Shown in pieces: positions 19,456 to 31,740 of a stretch of DNA of 64,000 bases. The notes below the pieces were generated by a model, which saw nothing but the letters and a program-made list of their open reading frames with translations, was not told the origin of the DNA and searched no databases. The stretch's first letter is position 1. Every line of letters starts with the position of its first letter. Location: contig JAACJM010000141.1 in the NCBI GenBank assembly GCA_013368315.1, positions 62,001-126,000 of the forward strand, read 5' to 3'. Origin of the DNA: Tetrapyrgos nigripes (taxonomy: Eukaryota > Basidiomycota > Agaricomycetes > Agaricales > Campanellaceae). The position numbers and the translations under genes are program-made.

Positions 19456-22247
19456 TTAAAATTTAATAAAAACTGATCCAGATCCAGAAGTAGATAAAGC
19501 TAATTCTTGACTAGCTGCCAAGGTTTTCTTATATTCCTTTTGTGCTTTTGCAACAGCGGCTTGGGCATGTCTAAGCTGTTCAGGACTTTGTGCCCTTTGT
19601 AGTCTGTTCTGGGTGTTCTTGAGCTTTGCCAGGGACTTTTCAAGATTCAAGTTCTGCTTTAAAATTTTATCATCCTGTCTTTTCAGCTTGACTTCATGAG
19701 AGAGAGCTATAAAAATGATGTTAACAGAAACTCCTCTTGAGATTGTTTGGAAATTCTCACACTTTCTGTTTCTGCTCCTGTGTACACTGTTAAATATTAT
19801 ATTGCTAGGATTGGATCTGATTCTTGTATGTTCATAAACCTTGGAACTTCTCAGTAAAGTTATATACAAAAAAAGAGGAAATCTTACATCTATCTCCATG
19901 ACCTTCCTGATATCATAAGCCTGTGATTTGGTTACTCCTTCAACAACAGAGCATTGAATGCCCTCCCTATATACATCCCTATGTGCACTTTCAACTGGAT
20001 TTGTAGTGGAATCACCAGCAAGCCAAGCAGTCATAGGTATAAGACTTTTTGCCCAGCACATAGCTTCAAATGCAAATTTGCTCCTGATCTTATCCTGGAC
20101 CCAGTCTTAGATAAATTGATAGTCAGTATAACCATTATAAATCAAAACCTATTCAATGCTCACCTTGACCAGCCTTACCACCATTCACATTGATGAAATT
20201 GATAGTTTGATCCCAATTAGGATGCTGAATGCAGATGAGACTTCTCATCTGGGTTTTGACAGCCTCATTGACTGAGGAGGAATCAATGTTCCTATGTATA
20301 TGAGTTATGCAAAGTCTGACTAGCCTATGCAAATGCTCATAAGGCCCAAGATCTTGCAATTTTCTGTTTCTGTCATATAGGTCATATGAATCTGGAGGTA
20401 GCTCTGCAGCCACTTTGCAAAGATATAAGCCCAATCCTAAGTATATCAGAATTATATTTGGTAAGAATGAACAATTCTCTCACCTTTAGCTTGACCTCCT
20501 CCTTGGTCAAGAGTCCAAAGAATAATTCCAACCATATCTGATTCCAAAGCACTCTTGGAATGAAGATGTCTGAATCTGAGATATTTTCCAGTATCTTGTT
20601 GTATTATTTGATGAATCTTTTCAAAGAGCAAACAATGAGCTTCTGCTGACTCTCTATTCATCAGGGCTCTGGCATATACTAAGCCTGGTTTAGAGTAAGT
20701 ATTGTAATTTCAAAAACCATATATAGAGTACTCACATTTGCCATCATGTCTTCTACCCAATAGTTCAAATTCCAAATATCCAGCTACCCTTTTGAAAGAT
20801 ATATCACTTTGAAGGTAAGGTACCTCCAGAATAAGCCTGCTTTGAGCTGGAGTCATGCATACTGCAATTCTGAAAGGATCCTTGGAATTGGGAGAGAATG
20901 ATTGATCTGCTATGTCCTCAGTATCACCAGATGAAAGAGTAATCTCTTCAACAACTCTGATATAATGCTCATGCTGAGGAAGTGTAGAATCTTGAACTTT
21001 CTTAAGATGGAGCAAACCTGAAACATATGTTAATTAGTTGAGGTTGAGGTTGAGGATATAACTTACCATTCCATCCTGTTCCTTCAGGAAAAGACTTTTT
21101 CTGAGCTTGCTTGATATAGGCTCTGATATGTTCTGCATTGGCCAAAGAGGGATGAAGGTCTGCAAAAGTAGCAGCCCCAGGTTTTATAAAAGGAAGTTTT
21201 TGGTATAGGAAGGATTGTGCCAGGGGATGTCTGAATAATCTCCTGGGAGTTAATCCAGCAAGCTCAGTGCCAAAGGAGCCCAATAGTTCAAAAACCTCAT
21301 CTCTCATGCTAGCAGGAGTTCTATCAGGCATGGGAATTGGGTGTGTATGAACTCCAGAGCAAACAATGAGCACCCTTGGACAAGCATGTCTAGATTCAGG
21401 AACTGGCTCATAGACTCTGAATTTGCAATTGCAAGAGAGATTGACTAGTTCTGTCAAAAGCATGGTTCCTGCCTGAGAACGATGTTGAAATCCTGAAAAA
21501 TAATTATCAGTTGCTTAGTAGAAAAATAAACCACTGATGACAGCTTACCACAGCATACTGTTTTACTTCCAAAATTTTGAACATTTGAACAGGAAGAAAG
21601 AGGTCCATAACCTAGACTCAAAGCTTCCTGTTCAAAATGAGAAATAGCTTCCACATCATTCTGAACAAGAGCTAAGAGATAGCTATGGTGAACTGCTCCT
21701 CTTGCTATTGTAAAATCCACCAAATGATTTCTAGAGTGAGAGACATCATAGTGTTCACAGCTAATTACAGTTGTTGAATCAAAATCTCTTGGGAAAATGT
21801 TACTATGAACTTGAATTACTCACCAAAGATAAGGCTCCCCTGATCCTGTATATTTCAACAAAATTCTGCCTTGACAAGTTTGTTTGCCAGTTTGCCCTCT
21901 TTTGGCCTTTGTAGGACTAGTGTGGACCAAATCCCATTCTGCTTTCTCAGCACCAGAATAAGAGGTATGTTGCTGAAGTCTAGCCATACAGCCATGGTCT
22001 CTAACTGAGGCCCAATATGCCAAAGTCTTCTCAAAGACATCTCTAAGTGGGCTAGAGGAGGCTTGACTATGCTGATGTTGAATCTGTGTCTTTAGAGTTT
22101 CTCTTGTAGCAACAGTATGATTACAGCCTTCAGCATTGAGGTAGGGGCATATCTTCACACCCTGACCTGTATATCAATAGCATAAGATCTCCAAAGTGTC
22201 AGAATAAACATTTCAGACATGTGGCTCACAGGTTGAGAATGATTTAA
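19456..22247 (-). pseudogene. Transposase-like gene (MULE-type?), exons 1b to last, split by the 9.9-kb element
   Basis: Minus-strand exons are 22247-22230 (end of exon 1), 22166-21824, 21760-21549, 21492-21067, 21017-20736, 20684-20484, 20436-20164 and 20105 onwards, all with GT-AG borders in consistent phase. The last exon is open to the stop at 19456. Features in order are a Cys/His cluster (VKICPYLNAEGCNH), a zinc-binding-like block (SCNCKFRVYE, CPRVLIVCSGVHTHPIP), YLQSDISFKRVAGYLEFELLG with a candidate catalytic Asp, STTNPVESAHRDVYREG, and a C-terminal coiled coil rich in Lys/Gln. This layout is common in agaricomycetes and resembles Mutator-like transposases, but the class is tentative. 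The first 106 codons lie 9.9 kb away (32482-32167), so no intact product can be made from this copy. Confidence 0.7.
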
Positions 22248-22673
22248 CACTGGAGGCAAATCCCTGTAAATCATCTGCCATACAGAGGTATTACAGTGAC
22301 CTTACAACAAGTCATTCAATAAGTAATCCACCTTGTATTACAGAGGTATTACAGAAAGAAGAATTTTCCAGAGCAATGCTGTAAGACTGCTGTAAGACAA
22401 GTTGTATTACAGGGACATTTCAGAGGCCAAATCCCTGTATATCCAGTGCCCTACATAGGGATTACAGCAAACTTACACCAAGCCATTCAACAAGTATTCT
22501 GCCTTGGATTACAGAAGTATTACAGAGAGAAGAAATTTTGGGAACAATGCTGTAAGACTGCTGTAAGACAAGTTGGATTACAGGAACATGTCAGAGTGAC
22601 ATGGTGTCACAGTAATACATTAGGTAATACAGCCAAGAAATACAGAAGTATTTCAGTGTGACAAAAGTGTGCA
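22248..22673 (+). repeat. Left terminal inverted repeat of the giant element
   Basis: It is made of two diverged tandem copies, offset 171 bases, each opening with AAATCCCTGTA (22258 and 22429) and containing GCTGTAAGACTGCTGTAAGAC. It matches the reverse complement of 31741-32166 almost base for base. Confidence 0.93.
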
Positions 22674-25600
22674 GGTAGCATCCAGAGTGCGCACAGGTTG
22701 CATCCAGAGTGTGCGCAGGTTGTGTCCAGGGTGCGCGCAGGTTGCGTCCAGAGTGCATGCAGGTTGCGCCCAGAGTGCGCGCAGGTTGCGTCCAGAGTGC
22801 GTGCAGGTTGTGTCCAGGGTGCACACAGGTTACGTCCAGGGTGCGCGCAGGTTGCGTCCAGGGTGCGCGCAGGTTGCGTCCAGAGTGCGCACAGGTTGGG
22901 CCCAGTGCGCCCAGGCTGCATGCAGGTTGCGTCCAGGGTGCGCGCAGGTTGCGCCCAGAGTGCGCACAGGTTGCGTCCAGGGTGCGCGCAGGTTGCGTCC
23001 AGAGTGCACGCAGATTGCGTCCAGAGTGCACGCAGGTTGTGTCCAGGGTGCGCGCAGGTTGTGTCCAGGGTGCGCGCAGGTTGCGTCCAGGGTGCGCGCA
23101 GGTTGTGTCCAGGGTGCGCGCAGGTTGCGTCCAGAGTGCGCGCAGGTTGCGTCCAGAGTGGGTGCAGGTTGCGCCCAGAGTGCGCGCAGGTTGTGTCCAG
23201 AGTGCGCGCAGGTTGTGTCCAGGGTGTGTGCAGGTTGCGTCCAGGGTGCGCGCAGGTTGCGTCCAGAGTGCGCACAGGTTGCGCGCAGGTTGCACGCAGG
23301 TTGCGTCCAGGGTGCGCGCAGGTTGCGTCCAGGGTGCGCGCAGGTTGCGCCCAGAGTGTGTGCAGGTTGCGCCCAGGGTGCGCGCAGGTTGCGTCCAGGG
23401 TGCGCACAGGTTACGTCCAGGGTGCGCGCAGGTTACGTCCAGGGTGCGCGCAGGTTGCGTCCAGGGTGCGCGCAGGTTGCGTCCAGTGCGCCCAGAGTGC
23501 GTGCAGGTTGCGCCCAGAGTGCGCGCAGGTTGCGCCCAGAGTGCGCGCAGGTTGCGCCCAGAGTGCGCGCAGGTTGCGCCCAGAGTGCGCGCAGGTTGCG
23601 CCCAGAGTGCGCGCAGGTTGTGTCCAGGGTGTGTGCAGGTTGCGTCCAGGGTGCGTGCAGGTTGCGCCCAGAGTGCGCGCAGGTTGTGCCCAGAGTGCGC
23701 ACAGGTTGCGTCCAGAGTGCGTGCAGGTTGCGTCCAGGGTGCGCGCAGGTTGCGCCCAGGGTGCGCGCAGGTTGTGTCCAGGGTGTGTGCAGGTTGCGTC
23801 CAGGGTGCGCGCAGGTTGCGTCCAGAGTGCGCACAGGTTGCGCGCAGGTTGCGTCCAGGGTGCGCGCAGGTTGCGCCCAGAGTGTGTGCAGGTTGCGCCC
23901 AGGGTGCGCGCAGGTTGCGTCCAGGGTGCGCGCAGGTTGCGTCCAGGGTGCGCGCAGGTTGCGTCCAGAGTGCGCGCAGGTTGCGCCCAGTGCGCCCAGA
24001 GTGCGCGCAGGTTGCGCCCAGAGTGCGCACAGGTTGCGCCCAGAGTGCGCGCAGGTTGCGTCCAGAGTGGGTGCAGGTTGAGCCCAGAGTGCGCAGGTTG
24101 CGCCCAGAGTGCGCGCAGGTTACGTCCAGGGTGCGCGCAGGTTACGTCCAGGGTGCGTGCAGCTTGCATCCAGGGTGCGCCCAGGTTGCGTCCAGGGTGC
24201 GCGCAGGTTGCGTCCAGAGTGCGCACAGGTTGGGCCCAGTGCGCCCAGACTGCATGCAGGTTGCGTCCAGGGTGCGCGCAGGTTGCGCCCAGAGTGCGCG
24301 CAGGTTGCGTCCAGGGTGCGCGCAGGTTGCGTCCAGAGTGTGCGCAGGTTGCGTCCAGGGTGCACGCAGGTTGTGCCCAGAGTGCGCGCAGGTTGCGTCC
24401 AGGGTGCGCGCAGGTTGCGTCGAGAGTGCGTGCAGGTTGCGTCCAGAGTGCGTGCAGGTTGCGTCCAGGGTGCGTGCAGGTTGCGTCCAGGGTGCGCGCA
24501 GGTTGCGTCCAGAGTGCCGCACAGGTTGCGTCCAGGGTGCGCGCAGGTTGCGTCCAGAGTGTGCGCAGGTTGCACCCAGAGTGCGCGCAGGTTGCGTCCA
24601 GGGTGCGCGCAGGTTACGTCCAGGGTGCGCGCAGGTTGCGTCCAGGGTGCGTGCAAGTTACGTCCAGGGTGCGCGCAGGTTGCGTCCAGGGTGCGCGCAG
24701 GTTGCGTCCAGAGTGCGCACAGGTTGCGTCCAGAGTGGGTGCAGGTTGAGCCCAGAGTTGCGTCCAGGGTGCGCGCAGGTTGCGTCCAGGGTGCGCGCAG
24801 GTTGCGTCCAGGGTGCGCGCAGGTTGCGCCCAGAGTGCGTGCAGTGTGCACGCAGGTTGCGTCCAGGGTGCACACAGGTTGTGTCCAGGGTGCACGCAGG
24901 TTGCGTGCAGAGTGTGCGCAGGTTGCGCCCAGAGTGCGCGCAGGTTACGTCCAGGGTGCGCGCAGGTTACGTCCAGGGTGCGTGCAGCTTGCATCCAGGG
25001 TGCGCCCACGTTGCGCCCAGTGCGCCCAGCGTGCGCGCAAGTTGCGTCCAGAGTGCGCGCAGGTTGGGTCCAGAGTGCACGCAGGTTGCGTCCAGAGTGC
25101 GCGCAGGTTGCGTCCAGGGTGTGCGCAGGTTGCGCCCAGAGTGCGCGCAGGTTGCGTCCAGGGTGTGCGCAGGTTATGTCCAGGGTGTGCGCAGGTTGTG
25201 TCCAGAGTGCGCACAGGTTGCGTCCAGGGTGCGCGCAGGTTGCGCCCAGAGTGCGTGCATGTTGCGCCCAGAGTGCACGCAGGTTGTGTCCAGAGTGCGC
25301 GCAGGCTGCGTCCAGGGTGCGCGCAGGTTGCGTCCAGAGTGCGCGCAGGTTGCGTCCAGGGTGTGCGCAGGTTGCGTCCAGGGTGCGTCCAGGCTGCACG
25401 CAGGTTGCGTCCAGGGTGCACGCACGTTGCGTCCAGGGTGCACGCAGGTTGCGTGCAGAGTGTGCGCAGGTTGCGCCCAGAGTGCGCGCAGGTTGCGTCA
25501 GGGTGCGCGCAGGTTGCGTCCAGAGTGCGCGCAGGTTGCGCCCAGAGTGCGCACAGGTTGCGTCCAGGGTGCGCGCCGGTTGTGCGCGCAGGTTGCGCCC

Positions 25601-28600
25601 AGTGCGCCCAGACTGTGCGCAGGTTGCGTCCAGGGTGCGCGCAGGTTGCGCCCAGAGTGCACACAGGTTGCGCCCAGAGTGCGCACAGGTTGCGTCCAGG
25701 GTGCGCGCAGGTTGCGTCCAGAGTGCGCGCAGATTGCATCCAGAGTGCACGCAGGTTGCATCCAGGGTGCGCGCAGGTTGCCTCCAGGGTGTGCGCAGGT
25801 TGCGCCCAGAGTGTGCGCAGGTTGCGTCCAGGGTGCGCGCAGGTTACGTCCAGAGTGCGTGCAGGTTGCGTCCAGGGTGCGCGCAGGTTGCGCCCAGTGC
25901 GCCCAGCGTGCGCGCAAGTTGCGTCCACAGTGCGCGCAGGTTGCGTCCAGAGTGCGCGCAGGTTGCGTCCAGGGTGCGCGCAGGTTGCGTCCAGGGTGCG
26001 CGCAGGTTGCGTCCAGAGTGCGCGCAGGTTGCGCCCAGAGTGCGCGCAGGTTGCGCCCAGAGTGCGCGCAGGTTGCATCCAGGGTGCATCCAGGGTGCGT
26101 GCAGGTTGCGTCCAGAGTGCGCGCAGGTTGCGTCCAGAGTGCGCGCAGGTTGCGTCCAGAGTGCGCGCAGGTTGCGTCCAGGGTGCGCGCAGGTTGCGTC
26201 CAGGGTGCGTGCAGGTTGCGTCCAGAGTGCGCGCAGGTTGCATCCAGAGTGCGCACAGGTTGTGCCCAGAGTGCGCGCAGGTTGCGTCCAGAGTGCGCGC
26301 AGGTTGCGTCCAGAGTGCACGCAGGTTGCGTCCAGGGTGCGTGCAGGTTGTGCCCAGGGTGCGTGCAGGTTGCGTCCAGGGTGCGTCCAGAGTGCGCACA
26401 GGTTGCGCGCAGGTTGCACGCAGGTTGCGTCCAGGGTGCGCGCAGGTTGCGCCCAGAGTGTGTGCAGGTTGCGCCCAGGGTGCGCGCAGGTTGCGCCCAG
26501 AGTGTGTGCAGGTTGCGCCCAGGGTGCACGCAGGTTGCGTCCAGGGTGTGCGCAGGTTGCGTCCAGGGTGCACGCAGGTTGCGTCCAGAGTGTGCGCAGG
26601 TTGCGCCCAGAGTGCGCCCAGAGTGCGCGCAGGTTGCATCCAGAGTGCGCGCAGGTTGCGTCCAGGGTGCACGCCGGTTGTGCGCGCAGGTTGCGCCCAT
26701 TGCGCCCAGACTGCGCGCAGGTTGTGCCCAGTGCGCCCAGACTGCACGCAGGTTGCGTCCAGGGTGCGCGCAGGTTGCGCCCAGAGTGCACACAGGTTGC
26801 GCCCAGAGTGCGCACAGGTTGCATCCAGGGTGCACGCAGGTTGCGTCCAGAGTGCACGCAGGTTGCGTCCAGGGTGCACACAGGTTGCGTCCAGGGTGTG
26901 CGCAGGTTGCGCCCAGAGTGCGCGCAGGTTGCGTCCAGGGTGCGCGCAGGTTACATCCAGGGTGCGTGCAGGTTGCGTCCAGGGTGCGCGCAGGTTGCGC
27001 CCAGTGCGCCCAGCGTGCGCGCAGGTTGCGTCCAGAGTGCGCGCAGGTTGCGTCCAGTGCGCCCAGCGTGCGCGCAAGTTGCGTCCAGAGTGCGCGCAGG
27101 TTGCGTCCAGAGTGCGCGCAGGTTGTCCAGGGTGCGCGCAGGTTACGTCCAGGGTGCGCGCAGGTTGCGTCCAGAGTGTGCGCAGGTTGCGCCCAGTGCG
27201 CCCAGAGTGCGCGCAGGTTGCGTCCAGGGTGCGTGCAGGTTGCGTCCAGAGTGCGTGCAGGTTGCGTCCAGAGTGGGTGCAGGTTGCGCCCAGAGTGCGC
27301 GCAGGTTGCGTCCAGAGTGCGCGCAGGTTGCGTCCAGGGTGCGCGCAGGTTGCGTCCAGGGTGCACGCAGGTTGCGTCCAGGGTGTGCGCAGGTTGCGCC
27401 CAGAGTGCGTGCAGGTTGCACCCAGGGTGCGTGCAGGTTGCGCCCAGAGTGCGCGCAGGTTGCGTCCAGGGTGCGCGCAGGTTGCATCCAGAGTGCGCAC
27501 AGGTTGCGTCCAGGGTGCACGCAGGTTGCGCCCAGAGTGCGCGCAGGTTGCGTCCAGGGTGCGTCCTGGGTGCGCACAGGTTGCGTCCAGGGTGCGCGCA
27601 GGTTGTGTCCAGAGTGCGTGCAGGTTGCGTCCAGAGTGCGCGCAGGTTGCGTCCAGGGTGTGTGCAGGTTGCGTCCAGGGTGCGTGCAGGTTGCGCCCAG
27701 AGTGCGCGCAGGTTGTGCCCAGAGTGCGCGCAGGTTGCGTCCAGGGTGCATCCAGGGTGCGTGCAGGTTGCGTCCAGAGTGCGCGCAGGTTGCGTCCAGA
27801 GTGCGCGCAGGTTGCGTCCAGCGTGCGCGCAGGTTGCGTCCAGGGTGCGTGCAGGTTGCGTCCAGAGTGCGCGCAGGTTGCATCCAGAGTGCGCACAGGT
27901 TGTGCCCAGAGTGCGCGCAGGTTGCGTCCAGAGTGCGCGCAGGTTGCGTCCAGAGTGCACGCAGGTTGCGTCCAGAGTGCACGCAGGTTGCGTCCAGGGT
28001 GCGCGCAGGTTGTGCCCAGGGTGCGTGCAGGTTGCGTCCAGGGTGCGTCCAGAGTGCGCACAGGTTGCGCGCAGGTTGCACGCAGGTTGCGTCCAGGGTG
28101 CGCGCAGGTTGCGCCCAGAGTGTGTGCAGGTTGCGCCCAGGGTGCGCGCAGGTTGCGCCCAGAGTGTGTGCAGGTTGCACCCAGGGTGCACGCAGGTTGC
28201 GTCCAGGGTGTGCGCAGGTTGCGTCCAGGGTGCACGCAGGTTGCGTCCAGAGTGTGCGCAGGTTGCGCCCAGAGTGCGCCCAGAGTGCGCGCAGGTTGCG
28301 TCCAGAGTGCGCGCAGGTTGCGCCCAGAGTGCGCGCAGGTTGCGTCCAGGGTGCACGCCGGTTGTGCGCGCAGGTTGCGCCCATTGCGCCCAGACTGCGC
28401 GCAGGTTGCGCCCAGTGCGCCCAGACTGCACGCAGGTTGCGCCCAGAGTGCACACAGGTTGCGCCCAGAGTGCGCACAGGTTGCATCCAGGGTGCACGCA
28501 GGTTGCGTCCAGAGCGCACGCAGGTTGCGTCCAGGGTGCGCACAGGTTGCGTCCAGGGTGTGCGCAGGTTCCGCCCAGAGTGCGCGCAGGTTGCGTCCAG

Positions 28601-29361
28601 GGTGCGCGCAGGTTACATCCAGGGTGCGTGCAGGTTGCGTCCAGGGTGCGCGCAGGTTGCGCCCAGTGCGCCCAGCGTGCGCGCAGGTTGCGTCCAGAGT
28701 GCGCGCAGGTTGCGTCCAGTGCGCCCAGCGTGCGCGCAAGTTGCGTCCAGAGTGCGCGCAGGTTGCGTCCAGAGTGCGCGCAGGTTGTCCAGGGTGCGCG
28801 CAGGTTACGTCCAGGGTGCGCGCAGGTTGCGTCCAGAGTGTGCGCAGGTTGCGCCCAGTGCGCCCAGAGTGCGCGCAGGTTGCGTCCAGGGTGCGTGCAG
28901 GTTGCGTCCAGAGTGCGTGCAGGTTGCGTCCAGAGTGGGTGCAGGTTGCGCCCAGAGTGCACGCAGGTTGCGTCCAGAGTGCGCGCAGGTTGCGTCCAGG
29001 GTGCGCGCAGGTTGCGTCCAGGGTGCACGCAGGTTGCGTCCAGGGTGTGCGCAGGTTGCGCCCAGAGTGCGTGCAGGTTGCACCCAGGGTGCGTGCAGGT
29101 TGCGCCCAGAGTGCGCGCAGGTTGCGTCCAGGGTGCGCGCAGGTTGCATCCAGAGTGCGCACAGGTTGCGTCCAGGGTGCACGCAGGTTGCGCCCAGAGT
29201 GCGCGCAGGTTGCGTCCAGGGTGCGTCCTGGGTGCGCACAGGTTGCGTCCAGGGTGCGCGCAGGTTGTGTCCAGAGTGCGTGCAGGTTGCGTCCAGAGTG
29301 CGCGCAGGTTGCGTCCAGAGTGCGTGCAGGTTGCGTCCAGGGTGCGCGCAGGTTACGTCCA
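22674..29361 (+). repeat. 22-base minisatellite array, plus orientation
   Basis: About 300 tandem copies of a unit close to CAGGTTGCGTCCAGAGTGCG followed by CG (22 bases). Nearly all variation is by transition, mostly CG to TG or CA (for example GCGTCC, GTGTCC and GCATCC). A few units are shortened or fused, such as CAGTGCGCCCAG and CAGGTTGCGCGCAGG. Because 22 is not a multiple of three and the unit lacks stops in every frame, reading frames of thousands of codons run through on both strands. These are not genes. Confidence 0.97.
26040..29361 (+). repeat. 1.66-kb higher-order tandem duplication within the array
   Basis: Rare unit variants recur at a fixed spacing of 1662 bases: GCATCCAGGGTGCGT at 26086 and 27748, GCGTCCAGAGTGCGCACA ending at 26400 and 28062, GCGCAAG ending at 27078 and 28740, and GCGTCCTGGG at 27561 and 29223. 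A block of about 75 units was therefore duplicated in tandem. One intervening marker (CCGGTTGTGCGCG) is offset by 1684, one extra unit. Confidence 0.88.
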
Positions 29362-31740
29362 TGCTACCTGCGTGCACTCTGGACGCAACCTGCACGCACC
29401 CTGGGCGCAACCTGCGCGCACTCTGGACGCAACCTGCGCGCACTCTGGACGCAACCTGCGCGCACCCTGGGCGCAACCTGCGCGCACCCTGGGCGCAACC
29501 TGCGCGCACCATGGACGCAACCTGCGCGCACCCTGGACGCAACCTGCGTGCACTCTGGACACAACCTGCGCGCACTCTGGACGCAACCTGCGCGCAATCT
29601 GGGCGCACTCTGGACGCAACCTGCGCGCACCCTGGGCGCAACCTGCGTGCACTCTGGGCACAACCTGCGCGCACCCTGGACGCAACCTGCGTGCACTCTG
29701 GACGCAACCTGCACGCACTCTGGACGCAACCTGCACGCACCCTGGACGCAACCTGCGCGCACTCTGGGCGCACCCTGGACGCTACCTGCGCGCACTCTGG
29801 ACGCAACCTGCGTGCACTCTGGATGCAACCTGCACGCACTCTGGGTGCAAACTGCGCGCACCCTGGGCGCACCCTGGATGCTACCTGCGCGCACTCTGGA
29901 CGCAACCTGCGTGCACTCTGGGCGCACCCTGGACGCTACCTGCGCGCACTCTGGACGCAACCTGCGTGCACTCTGGATGCAACCTGCACGCACTCTGGGT
30001 GCAAACTGTGCGCACCCTGGACACAACCTGTGCGCACCCTGGAGACGCAACCTGCATTCACTCTGGACACAACCTGCGCGCACTCTGGACGCAACCTGCG
30101 CGCACTCTGGATGCAACCTGCACGCACTCTGGACGCAACCTGCGCGCACTCTGGACGCAACCTGCGTGCACTCTGGATGCAACCTGCACGCACTCTGGGT
30201 GCAAACTGCGCGCACCCTGGGCGCACCCTGGACGCTACCTGCGCGCACTCTGGACGCAACCTGCGTGCACTCTGGGCGCACCCTGGACGCTACCTGCGCG
30301 CACTCTGGACGCAACCTGCGTGCACTCTGGATGCAACCTGCACGCACTCTGGGTGCAAACTGCGCACACCCTGGACACAACCTGTGCGCACCCTGGAAAC
30401 GCAACCTGCATTCACTCTGGACACAACCTGCGCGCACTCTGGACGCAACCTGCGCGCACTCTGGGCGCAACCTGCGCGCACTCTGGATGCAACCTGCACG
30501 CACCCTGGACGCAACCTGCGCGCACTCTGGATGCAACCTGCGCGCACTCTGGACGCAACCTGCGCGCACTCTGGACGCAACCTGCGTGCACCCTGGGCGC
30601 AACCTGCGCGCACCGTGGACGCAACCTGGGCGCACCCTGGACGCAACCTGGGCGCACTCTGGACACAACCTGCGCGCACTCTGGACGCAACCTGCGCGCA
30701 CCCTGGGCGCAACCTGCGTGCACTCTGGGCGCACTCTGGACCCAACCTGCACGCACTCTGGACCCAACCTGCACGCACTCTGGACCCAACCTGTGCGCAC
30801 TCTGGACGCAACCTGCACGCACCCTGGACGCAACCTGCGCGCACTCTGGACGCAACCTGCGTGCACTCTGGACGCAACCTGCGTGCACTCTGGACGCAAC
30901 CTGCGTGCACTCTGGACGCAACCTGTGCGCACTCTGGACACAACCTGCGCGCACTCTGGACGCAACCTGCGCGCACTCTGGACGCAACCTGCACGCACTC
31001 TGGGCACAACCTGCGCGCACTCTGGACGCAACCTGCGTGCACTCTGGACGCAACCTGCGTGCACTCTGGACGCAACCTGCGTGCACTCTGGACGCAACCT
31101 GTGCGCACTCTGGACACAACCTGCGCGCACTCTGGACGCAACCTGCGCGCACTCTGGACGCAACCTGCACGCACTCTGGGCACAACCTGCACGCACCCTG
31201 GACGCAACCTGCACGCACTCTGGACGCAACCTGCGCGCACCCTGGATGCAACCTGCGCGCACTCTGGACGCAACCTGCGCGCACTCTGGACGCAACCTGC
31301 ACGCACCCTGGACGCAACCTGCGCGCACTCTGGACGCAACCTGTGCGCACCCTGGACGCAACCTGTGCACACCCTGGACGCAACCTGCGCGCACTCTGGA
31401 CGCAACCTGTGCGCACTCTGGACGCAACCTGCACGCACCCTGGACGCAACCTGCGCGCACTCTGGACGCAACTTGCGCGCACCCTGGACGCAACCTGCGC
31501 GCACTCTGGACACAACCTGCGCGCACCCTGGACCCAACCTGCGCGCACCCTGGACCCAACCTGCGCGCCGCACTCTGGACCCAACCTGCACGCACTCTGG
31601 ACCCAACCTGCGCGCACTCTGGACCCAACCTGCGTGCACTCTGGACCCAACCTGCGCGCACTCTGGACCCAACCTGCGCGCACTCTGGACGCAACCTGCG
31701 TGCACCCTGGACGCAACCTGCCCGCACTCTGGATGCCACC
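29362..31740 (-). repeat. 22-base minisatellite array, reversed orientation
   Basis: The same unit, now read as its reverse complement (GGACGCAACCTGCGCGCACT-like), runs for about 108 copies to the right terminal repeat. The switch is abrupt, at GGTTACGTCCATGCTACCTG near 29361. Local higher-order repeats occur here too: the variant GGGTGCAAACTG appears near 29847, 29997, 30206 and 30352, and CTGCATTCACTCTGG appears near 30051 and 30407. Confidence 0.96.

Noticed and set aside
22674..31740. CRISPR array
   Set aside because: The units are contiguous, with no unique spacers and no cas genes, and the genome is eukaryotic.
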